Assembly: GCA_030018695.1 (NCBI GenBank) | Contig: JASEHI010000009.1 | Coordinates: forward strand, 1-55,481 | Reading direction: 5' to 3' | Origin: Anaerolineales bacterium | Lineage (GTDB): Bacteria; Chloroflexota; Anaerolineae; Anaerolineales; Villigracilaceae | Length of the DNA: 55,481 nucleotides | Shown: positions 8,157-15,326 of the stretch, in pieces | Position numbering within the stretch: position 1 is the first letter of the stretch | How the letters are laid out: each line of letters opens with the position of its first letter | The notes under the pieces: generated by a model | Seen by the model: the letters and a program-made list of their open reading frames with translations, nothing else | Database searches by the model: none | Told to the model about the DNA's origin: nothing | Translations under genes and position numbers: made by a program

Positions 8157-8269
8157 GGGTGTGTTTCATTTCAGTTGACACAACCGTCCCGAAGGTTTTG
8201 AAAGACGGCTAAATTGGCTCAATTCAACCTTCGGGACGTTCTTTCTTTCAACTCATTTGAAACACACCC
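8157..8269. mobile_element. 113-bp MITE, copy 1
   Basis: The element begins GGGTGTGTTTCA and ends TGAAACACACCC. A nested inner inverted repeat (CGTCCCGAAGGTT / AACCTTCGGGACG) makes almost the whole element a long hairpin. It is flanked on both sides by the perfect 9-bp direct repeat ATTTTATTT, a target-site duplication. Copy 2 at 40321-40433 has the same length and differs at one base. It encodes no protein and must be moved by a transposase elsewhere. Confidence 0.92.
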
Positions 8270-8540
8270 ATTTTATTTCAAAGAGGGAAATGCTTTCGAT
8301 GTGATACGTCTGGGGGAACAGATCGAACGGCGTGACCTGCTTCAGCCGGTAGCCTCCGGCAGCCAGCCGCGCCGCGTCGCGCGCCAGGGTGGATGGGTCG
8401 CAGGAGACGTAGGCCAGCGTGCGTGGACCTTGGGCGAGCAGCGCGTCCACGACGCGTTTGTCCAGCCCGGAGCGGGGAGGGTCCACCAGCGCGTAGCTCG
8501 GATTGGCAATCCGACCTGCAAGCGCGGGTAGAATTTCCTC
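8253..8540 (-). pseudogene. rlmD: 3' remnant of 23S rRNA (uracil-5-)-methyltransferase RlmD
   Basis: The frame reads EEILPALAGRIANPSYALVD then PPRSGLDKRVVDALLAQGPR, LAYVSCDPSTLARDAARLAA and PFDLFPQTYHIESISLF. This is the C-terminal SAM-methyltransferase end of the RlmD/TrmA family with the catalytic cysteine motif SCDPSTLARD. The N-terminal TRAM and central domains are missing, replaced upstream by a btuD-like fragment. At the 3' end the MITE entered the original stop codon: without it the frame would end ...LFEIK-stop, while now it reads on into the element as WVCFK-stop. Confidence 0.85.
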
Positions 8541-8605
8541 CGCCGCGCCAGGTGCTGACGCCGGAGTTGATCTCGGCCGCCGATCATTTGCTGGTCATCG
8601 AATTC
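8541..8605 (+). pseudogene. Fragment of a btuD/fepC-like ATPase 3' end
   Basis: The plus strand reads PPRQVLTPELISAADHLLVI, closely matching the end of the BtuD encoded at 6509-7285 (PRQVLTPELISAAYHLPVSV), but with many silent differences. It is therefore a piece of a paralogue rather than a fresh copy. It lies head-on against the rlmD remnant and abuts the 3' end of the next gene, marking a rearrangement junction. Confidence 0.7.
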
Positions 8606-10049
8606 GCCAAACATGGACAACTGGCTTCGCGCCGTCTGCAAACAACTCCAACACATAAAGCAAGTTGTTCTGCCGGTCGTAGGCCACATCGCCGATGCGG
8701 TAGCGGCGCTGGACGCCTGCGCCTAGCATGTCCTGCTCCACTCCCGGTGGGTTGAAGAACAGCCGCTCGTCAATATCAATGACCGCGTAGGGTTGCGGCT
8801 CCCAGGAGCCCATTTCTCCGCGTGCCACGCGCGTCAGGTCCGCCGGATCGTACAAAACGAATTGGGAGTCGAGGTGCGCGCTCCACCAACCGCGATAATC
8901 GTTGTGGGTGGGACATTCCGTGAAATCTTGCGGCGAACAGGAGGAACCATCCGCCATGCGGCAGGTGAGGAAATCGGTGCTCGCTTCATCCACGCAGGGA
9001 AACTCAGGCCCGGCCGGGTTGGCATAGCCGTACCAGTATTTCATCCCGTTGGATTTCGTCCCGACGAACAGGACTGCCGACTTGCCAGAGGAAGTTGTGA
9101 GCCAGGCGGCGCCGTTCCATTCGTCTGAGTGCTGGTAACCGCTGAGAGCGCGCTCGATGTTCCCTGTCTCGGTCGAGGCGGCATAACGCAACAGCGTGGT
9201 TGATTCCAATTGCGCCCCGGCGAGTGGAGGATTGCCATTCTCGTCCCAAGGGCGGTAGGCGACGATCGCAGGGCCCATGCCAGACCAGCCACCATCCTTG
9301 AAGCGACCGGTCGCCACGTAGCGGCCCCCGATATAGGCATCCGCCCAGTCAGCCGGGATTTCAAACATGTAGTCATTCACGCTGTACCAGGATTGTCCCG
9401 CGATGAACCAGGAACCCTGAAAAATGGAATTCGACAGATCGGCGTTGAACCAGCCATGCGTGGCAGCGGTCGGGTCCGGTTCGATATTCTGTCCCCAGGC
9501 GACATGGATGAGAGGGCCGGTGGATGGATTGTTCAGGTATAACAAGCCAGTGCGGACGATTTCTTCCATCCCGGTGAAATGACCGGCAGTGACATCGCGG
9601 AAGTCTTGCAGGAATTCGGCGGTGTTGAGACTCCCCAAATCCTTTGAGATCACAGGGGCAGGGATATTGATCTCGGCAAGTTGGTTTCCATCGGGCAGGT
9701 CACCATAGGGCATCCGGTCATGTCCCATCACAAAGAGCGAGCCGGGAAAGCCATCCTGCGCGCCGGACGAGTCGCCGTCGGGATTGAAGGTCATGGCGTT
9801 GCCGCCGTAGGCGAAGGTTTGGGGGCGGTCATCCCCGCCGGGCAGGCGGAAGGCGCCGAGGTACTCGAAGTCGGCAGGGGTCAGCGCGTCGGCGGGGGGC
9901 GGCAGGCCTGCCGCGGGCTGGGTGACAATTGGGGGAACGGTAGCGGGCCCGGGTTCGGTTCGAGGCGGGGTTGTCTGTCCGAAGGTGCAGGCCAGAATGG
10001 TCAAGGTCAGAACGGCGCAAACGGCTGCTGATTGGGTTTTGGTTTTCAT
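8595..10049 (-). CDS. Secreted lipoprotein of unknown function
   Basis: The 484-residue protein has a lipoprotein signal (VLTLTILAC, Cys21), a Pro/Thr-rich linker, and a long globular part beginning LTPADFEYLGAFRLPGGDD. Further landmarks are GGNAMTFNPDG, GSLFVMGHDR, RYVATGRFKDGGWSGMGPA and a final VAYDRQNNLLYVLELFADG with WRIR at the C-terminus. The pattern suggests a repeat-built beta-propeller-like secreted protein that I recognise as a conserved hypothetical, without a known activity. Several cysteines cluster near PCVDEASTDFLTCRM and SSCSPQDFTECP. It is the last gene of the minus-strand cluster of surface proteins. Confidence 0.75.
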   Translation of the reverse strand: MKTKTQSAAVCAVLTLTILACTFGQTTPPRTEPGPATVPPIVTQPAAGLPPPADALTPADFEYLGAFRLPGGDDRPQTFAYGGNAMTFNPDGDSSGAQDGFPGSLFVMGHDRMPYGDLPDGNQLAEINIPAPVISKDLGSLNTAEFLQDFRDVTAGHFTGMEEIVRTGLLYLNNPSTGPLIHVAWGQNIEPDPTAATHGWFNADLSNSIFQGSWFIAGQSWYSVNDYMFEIPADWADAYIGGRYVATGRFKDGGWSGMGPAIVAYRPWDENGNPPLAGAQLESTTLLRYAASTETGNIERALSGYQHSDEWNGAAWLTTSSGKSAVLFVGTKSNGMKYWYGYANPAGPEFPCVDEASTDFLTCRMADGSSCSPQDFTECPTHNDYRGWWSAHLDSQFVLYDPADLTRVARGEMGSWEPQPYAVIDIDERLFFNPPGVEQDMLGAGVQRRYRIGDVAYDRQNNLLYVLELFADGAKPVVHVWRIR

Positions 10050-10117
10050 AAGCTGCTCCTCTCAGTAACGCGACGGCCTGGCGGTTTCCCGAGCCAGGCC
10101 TGGATGCAGAACACAGG

Positions 10118-10534
10118 CTAAGGACACGGATACACGCCGTCGTAGATCACCAGCTCCTCCCCGCCAGCTTTGAATATCATGTATAGCGTGGCGCCGATAG
10201 GGGTGCGATAGAACTCCGCCCGAAGCGTCCCGCTGCCTTTGGGGCCGGATATCGTCGTAAATAAGATCCCCTGGCGCAGCCCGCCGCCGCTCTCGAAAAA
10301 CGGCGTCCAGGCGAACAGGCCGGGCGTGACAGGCTCGCCGATTAGGGCGACGACCCGGGGGCTTTGGCGCACGGTCTGGATGGCGCAGGCGTACTCGTCC
10401 GTCGTTTTCATGAAAAAGCCGAAAAAGCCGAGCGCGATAGCGAGCATCGGAATTATCGTAAGCCATACGCAGCCGCAGCCGTTTCCTTTTCTCACAACGC
10501 GTGCGCGCACGGGGGTGGAGGGGATGGGGATCAT
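10118..10534 (-). CDS. Small membrane-anchored protein, Coa1/Tim21-like domain
   Basis: A 138-residue protein with one N-terminal membrane segment (VWLTIIPMLAIALGFFGFF) and an exported domain. The segment VRQSPRVVALIGEPVTPGLF followed by TISGPKGSGTLRAEFYR resembles the cytochrome oxidase assembly (Coa1/Tim21-like) fold found in many bacterial small exported proteins. The function here is not known. The start at 10534 is chosen because GGAAAGG lies just upstream; a longer in-frame extension lacks a ribosome site. Confidence 0.6.
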   Translation of the reverse strand: MIPIPSTPVRARVVRKGNGCGCVWLTIIPMLAIALGFFGFFMKTTDEYACAIQTVRQSPRVVALIGEPVTPGLFAWTPFFESGGGLRQGILFTTISGPKGSGTLRAEFYRTPIGATLYMIFKAGGEELVIYDGVYPCP

Positions 10535-10643
10535 AGTTGCCTTTCCTTTTCGACGCAAACTGCGCGCCCGGGGTGTTTCTTCACCGACTTCGGCAACGAT
10601 GATTTCCGCCAACTCAATGAATACCGCGTTACGGTCTTCGACA

Positions 10644-13600
10644 TCAGGGGCGTTGCTGGCAGACCTGGAAGGTCATACCCAACTCGTTCCCTTCGTGCCT
10701 GTTAATCGTCCAGCGATGCCAGCCCGGCGTACCCCAAAGCCAATCGCTGCAACCACGCGTGGATCCCCAGCCGTTGGCCCTCCAATTGTCACGCGGCAGG
10801 TACGAATCCGAGATTGTCCACTCGCCACGGCGATGTTTGGCGCGCAAGATGACTTCCAACGCCTCGTCTCCAAAGATGGGGAACCACAAAACGGAATTAC
10901 GGCGTTCGCTGGAAGTGTAGCTAAACGTGCATCCATCCCTCCGGTTGCACGAGTCCCAATCCATATCTGCAAAATGTAGGTTTGCCACCTGCCGCCGCGC
11001 GCTGCCGGAGACGGCGTAGGCTGTGAGGGTAAATTCCACGCTGTAGCGGTAATCCCAGGGCGCTCTCAAATGCAAGACCGTAATCCTCAGGCTGTTCGCG
11101 GCTGGGACGACGAAGGTGTTATTCGTGGTATCGCTTTCGAAGACGCGCCCATCCGGGTTGACCACAACCTGGTAGCCCGCCCGCATTTGCTCGCGGATGG
11201 ATTCGCTCACGCCGCCGAAGTTCAGGGTGATGCTTCTGAAGCGGCCCAGTGTGATGTTGGGATAGGAGCCGCCGATGTAGAGCGGCGCGCCGTCCGGCAG
11301 GTAGGTCTGAACGGAAATGGCGCGGTGTTCGAGCCCCTCGCCCACGTTTTGGAGGGTGACGGATATCTGCCCGAAGCCGCCGCTCGGAATGTAACGCATG
11401 TCAGTGATAACCAGATCGGGGACCGACGGACAGATGGGACGATGGACCCAGGCCCCGGAGCGTTCCGGCTCTTCGAGAAAGTCGTTGTAGGGGTCAATCA
11501 GCACGCAGGCGTCGAAGGGCGCGGCGAGGCGCATGTCGGGATGTTCGAGCACGGCGCGCTGGCCAGGTTCGAGGACAAAGGTTGGCCAGGTGTAAATGCC
11601 TAAAGAAAGGCCCTCGCGGCTTTGCAGTTCGATGGTCAGGTCACGCCAGGGCCAGGTGGCTGTGCCGTTGTTGCGGATGTGGAGTTGCACCTGCCCGGTG
11701 TCTTCGTTCACGACAAAATCATCCAGGAGGATCCAGGGAAGCGGCTCCCAGCCCGCCACGCCGAGTCCGACCGGACTGCCGGCGGTGGGACCCCATTGAA
11801 ATGTGACGTGGCAACGGCCGCGGTCGTCTTCGGAGATGAAGGTGCCTTCATTATGACTGTCGAAACGCCACCCGGTCCCAGAGCTGCCCTCCTCGTAAAT
11901 GGTGGAAAGCCCTTCGCAGATGAGATCGTCGCAGCCGCGATCGTCGGAGTCACGGCAGCGGCCGTGATCTTGATCCATGATGTGGAAGCCAAACTCGAAG
12001 GTACCGCCTTCCGGTATATCCACCAACAGCGCGGGCATGCCGCTGAAGCGCCAGATTGAACCGGCAGACATCTCGACCAGGTTGTAGGTCGTGTTATGGT
12101 CCAATCCGTAGGGCATAACCATACCGGGAGGGGTATTGCGGCCGTCGAAGGTGATCCGCTGCTCGTTGGCGAAAAAGTGACCATAGACCGGGCCAACGTC
12201 GCCATGATGCGGCGGGCGGCGCCCATCGCCGCCCAGGGCGAAGGTTTCCAGCGTCAGGAAGGTGATCAATACTTTGCGCGTGCAATCCTCCGCAGGCTGA
12301 TCCAGAAAGGCGGTGGAGGGCAGCGATTCAGGGCCGTCCGGCAGGCCGCCGAAGCGGTAGGCGGTGACGGCAAAGGTGTACGTCGTTCCGCACGGCGGGT
12401 TGAACCATTGATCGGGCAGCACGCTTTCGCGGGCGTTCGCCGGTTCGACCCATTGCAGGTTGTCGTTCAGGTAAATGCGGAAGCCGTCAATCCGCTCTTC
12501 GTCGGCGCGCGGTGCATAATCCCAGCGCAGGGAGATGCGGCGGTCATCGAGGCGGGCGTTGGTTGGCGGGGTCATATCGGGGTCGAGAAAGGGCAGGACG
12601 CCAGTTCTCCCGCCATTCGTGCGCGTGATACGGAAGGTGAACTCGTACAAACCCGGCAACCCGCCCGCGAGAGTCATGCCTGTCCACCGATCAGGAGAGA
12701 TACTATTTTCCCACCGGCCGAATTCCACCGATTCCGTGCCGCCGTTAAGGAGGCCAACGCACCAAACGCTGACCGGCATGGCGCGGTTGCGCGGCCAGTA
12801 GAAGACCGGCATGGAATCGCCGCGAAGACTCTCCACAGACCAACTCATGCCCCCCGACCCCGCGCCTGCCCTCCCAAAGGATTCGTCGGTGGTCGGGTCG
12901 TAATCTGCATCGGGAAACCAGCGCGGGGAAACGTCAGCGTAACCCAGGTAGCAATGCAATCGTTCATAAGTGGCGGCAGTAACCAGGTCGAGGAATTCCA
13001 CACGCAGACCGGTCGGTTCGCCCGCGAAGATATCCAGCGCTTCGAATAGGATTCCGAATGGGCTGATATTCAGATCGAGAAGTTCAAAGACGGATTCCGG
13101 CAACCCGGGCGCGTCGTCCTCCGGGATGGGCGGATCACTGCCCTCTTCTGCGGGCGCGCCGCCCTCTTCGGCGGGTGGTTCGTCATCGGGAAGAACCAGT
13201 TCGTCGCCGGGCACGGGGCCGCCAGTGCCGAGGTCAGGATTAGAAGTGGCGAGTTCTTCTGTACTCGTCCCATAATCGGATGCGATTGATTCCAGTGTCT
13301 CGCCTTCCTGAACAATGTGTGTCTCCGCGCTGGCACCTTCGGAATCAATGACTTCCACAACTATCGAGGCTTGTCCATCTGTTCCGTCAGCGGGGATGGC
13401 GCGCACGATCAGCACGTGATTCCCCGCCGTGATCGGGACCCAACTGCCGGAAAAGACGAGCATGGTCGGCGCGCTTCCGTCGGTCACTTCGCGCGCATCA
13501 ACAAAGGTATCGTTCACCCACAACTCGATTCGGCGCAGGCCGTTACCCGCGCGCGCCGTGGCATGGACGATGATCCTGTCGCCGCCCCGCACCTGTTCAT

Positions 13601-13754
13601 AGTTGACCGGCGAATGGATCAACACCAGCGGGCGGGAATCGAGAGCGCGGGCGCGCGCCTGGAAATACACCAATGAGATCGCGGCAATGCAAACGACGAC
13701 AAGCGCCAATATTCCCAACAGAAATGTCCAACACGCACAACCTTTGTTCTTCAT
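10644..13754 (-). CDS. Large membrane-anchored surface protein with LysM, FN3 and CARDB-like domains
   Basis: The 1036-residue protein starts with one membrane anchor (FLLGILALVVVCIAAISLVY). In order it has an Ig-like segment (PVNYEQVRGGDRIIVHATAR), a LysM motif (HIVQEGETLESIASDYGTST), an acidic Pro/Glu linker, a long middle part, an FN3-like segment (PPTNARLDDRRISLRWDYAP), and a late CARDB-type domain (VPDLVITDMRYIPSGGFGQI, SITLNFGGVSESIREQM). It probably sits in the cell envelope and binds glycan. AGGAGG lies just before the chosen ATG. It is 10 bases from the upstream lipoprotein gene, so both are likely one operon. Confidence 0.75.
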   Translation of the reverse strand: MKNKGCACWTFLLGILALVVVCIAAISLVYFQARARALDSRPLVLIHSPVNYEQVRGGDRIIVHATARAGNGLRRIELWVNDTFVDAREVTDGSAPTMLVFSGSWVPITAGNHVLIVRAIPADGTDGQASIVVEVIDSEGASAETHIVQEGETLESIASDYGTSTEELATSNPDLGTGGPVPGDELVLPDDEPPAEEGGAPAEEGSDPPIPEDDAPGLPESVFELLDLNISPFGILFEALDIFAGEPTGLRVEFLDLVTAATYERLHCYLGYADVSPRWFPDADYDPTTDESFGRAGAGSGGMSWSVESLRGDSMPVFYWPRNRAMPVSVWCVGLLNGGTESVEFGRWENSISPDRWTGMTLAGGLPGLYEFTFRITRTNGGRTGVLPFLDPDMTPPTNARLDDRRISLRWDYAPRADEERIDGFRIYLNDNLQWVEPANARESVLPDQWFNPPCGTTYTFAVTAYRFGGLPDGPESLPSTAFLDQPAEDCTRKVLITFLTLETFALGGDGRRPPHHGDVGPVYGHFFANEQRITFDGRNTPPGMVMPYGLDHNTTYNLVEMSAGSIWRFSGMPALLVDIPEGGTFEFGFHIMDQDHGRCRDSDDRGCDDLICEGLSTIYEEGSSGTGWRFDSHNEGTFISEDDRGRCHVTFQWGPTAGSPVGLGVAGWEPLPWILLDDFVVNEDTGQVQLHIRNNGTATWPWRDLTIELQSREGLSLGIYTWPTFVLEPGQRAVLEHPDMRLAAPFDACVLIDPYNDFLEEPERSGAWVHRPICPSVPDLVITDMRYIPSGGFGQISVTLQNVGEGLEHRAISVQTYLPDGAPLYIGGSYPNITLGRFRSITLNFGGVSESIREQMRAGYQVVVNPDGRVFESDTTNNTFVVPAANSLRITVLHLRAPWDYRYSVEFTLTAYAVSGSARRQVANLHFADMDWDSCNRRDGCTFSYTSSERRNSVLWFPIFGDEALEVILRAKHRRGEWTISDSYLPRDNWRANGWGSTRGCSDWLWGTPGWHRWTINRHEGNELGMTFQVCQQRP

Positions 13755-13764
13755 GTCTGCCTCC

Positions 13765-14835
13765 TCAACCGAGCGTGATGGTGAACAGCCACCAGCCAGA
13801 CCAGGAACCAATGTTGCCCGCTCCGTCCACGGCACGCGCGCGCCAGCGATAAATCCAGCCGCATTCCACGGGTACAGAGGTGGTTTTACCCACCACAGTG
13901 ATCGAACCACCCGGCGCGGCCTGCCAGTTGTTATCGCCCGAATGTCGCTGCACTTGCACCTGATAATTGGCGATGCCGCTGGGGTCGCTGACCGGTAACC
14001 AGGCCAGGGTTTGTGATCCCTTGCAGGCGATGGACAGTCCGTTCGCAGGCACTTGCAACGAAGGCGCGGGCGGGGGCGTGGTATCCGACGGCGGCGGGAC
14101 GGTGGGCGTGACGCACGAACCCGTCACGGCGATGTCCACGGTGCGCGTCTCCTCGACCCCATCCGGGCGCGTCACGCGCAACGTGTAGCGCGTGTTTTCG
14201 CACAGGCAGTCGGAATACGACCCGTCGAGGGCTTGATCCACGCCGCCGAAGACGACGCGGCTGGCGTTCTCGACGTGCCAGCGGATGGTGGTACACGCCC
14301 CGGCCGTGATCGTGGACGGCTCGGCCCAAAACTGGATGACCGTCGCCGCAGGCGGCGGAGGCAGGGTGGGCGTGTCGGTGACGACCGGCGTGGGCGTATC
14401 GGTCACGACAGGAGTCACGGATTCCACCGGCGTGGCAGGCGCCTCGCCAAATGTGACGCGTGCCGAATCAGGCGAACTCGCCGTCCCGTCCGCGCCGAAA
14501 GCCAGAACCTGGATGGTGTATTCGCCGGGCGCGCCGGGAGTCCATTCGGTATGGAAGGATGCCAGGGCGCCCTCCATTGGCGGATTGTTGATCGTGGTCA
14601 GCAACGCGCCGTTGATCAAGATCTCGACGCGGCTGACGCCCCCCGGCGAGGCGGCGTGTCCCGAAATCTTGATCGCCCGCACGTCGGGGAAGGCCAGGCC
14701 ATCCAGCGGCACGTCAATCCAGACGGAGACGCCGCCTGAGGCTGCGGGCAGGTTGCAACCCGCCAGCAGGCTGAAGATCACAAGCAGTGTGAAAATGGGC
14801 CGCGCGGGCGGCCCGAAAATCGAATCACGTTTCAT
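13765..14835 (-). CDS. Lipoprotein with Ig-like and FN3 domains
   Basis: The 356-residue protein has a lipoprotein signal (LLVIFSLLAGC, Cys26) and an Ig-like domain (VWIDVPLDGLAFPDVRAIKI). A Thr/Pro linker with repeated PVVTDTPT follows. It then has a second Ig-like domain that often precedes FN3 (WAEPSTITAGACTTIRWHVE) and a terminal FN3 domain (PAPSLQVPANGLSIACKGSQ). Its start overlaps the end of the receiver gene by 11 bases, implying translational coupling. A role at the cell surface is inferred; no enzyme motif is seen. Confidence 0.75.
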   Translation of the reverse strand: MKRDSIFGPPARPIFTLLVIFSLLAGCNLPAASGGVSVWIDVPLDGLAFPDVRAIKISGHAASPGGVSRVEILINGALLTTINNPPMEGALASFHTEWTPGAPGEYTIQVLAFGADGTASSPDSARVTFGEAPATPVESVTPVVTDTPTPVVTDTPTLPPPPAATVIQFWAEPSTITAGACTTIRWHVENASRVVFGGVDQALDGSYSDCLCENTRYTLRVTRPDGVEETRTVDIAVTGSCVTPTVPPPSDTTPPPAPSLQVPANGLSIACKGSQTLAWLPVSDPSGIANYQVQVQRHSGDNNWQAAPGGSITVVGKTTSVPVECGWIYRWRARAVDGAGNIGSWSGWWLFTITLG

Positions 14836-15199
14836 TTCGTTTCTCCTTGTTTTCGTTCCAACTGAGCGCCACGGACAGGTCCAGTTCGTCTTTTGGGATG
14901 AAGGCCTCCGCGCCGGCCTCCTGCGCCGAAGCCAGCAAGAGACACTCGTGATAGGCGCTGACCAGGAACACCCGCATATTCGGGGCCAGCCATTTCAGGC
15001 GCGGCGTGCCTTCGATGCCGTTCACGCCCGGCAGCAACACATCCACGATGGCGAGATCAGGCTGCAGGGATTGCGCCAGCGCTTCGGCGGCTGCAATGTC
15101 ATCGGCCTCGCCGATCACTTCCAGCCCGGCGCGGTCCAGCAGGGCGCGCAACTGGCGGCGAAAGGCGGGTTGGTCGTCAACGATCAGGACACGGGTCAT
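14825..15199 (-). CDS. Stand-alone response-regulator receiver protein
   Basis: The 124-residue protein is a single REC domain: acidic pair VLIVDDQ, phosphoacceptor Asp in LAIVDVLLPGVNG, the Ser of FLVSAYHE and the conserved Lys in FIPKDEL. It has no output domain, like CheY-type relays. It lies downstream of a sensor kinase/LuxR-type regulator pair, separated by a terminator, and overlaps the surface-lipoprotein gene behind it. That coupling hints that it belongs with the lipoprotein operon. Confidence 0.88.
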   Translation of the reverse strand: MTRVLIVDDQPAFRRQLRALLDRAGLEVIGEADDIAAAEALAQSLQPDLAIVDVLLPGVNGIEGTPRLKWLAPNMRVFLVSAYHECLLLASAQEAGAEAFIPKDELDLSVALSWNENKEKRNET

Positions 15200-15253
15200 G
15201 GAGATAGTACCTTAACAGTGAAAAGTTTGCACAAGCCGCATAATCAGAATAAC

Positions 15254-15284
15254 AAAAATCCCCGCCCGAGTCATCGAGGCGGGG
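15254..15284 (-). terminator. Rho-independent terminator after the sensor kinase
   Basis: On the minus strand CCCCGCC pairs with GGCGGGG around a loop of about 11 bases and is followed by ATTTTTG. It separates the kinase/regulator pair from the receiver-lipoprotein operon. Confidence 0.75.
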
Positions 15285-15326
15285 TACTGTTTTTGTACTG
15301 CTTAGTACCGGTTCAGTACCAATTAT

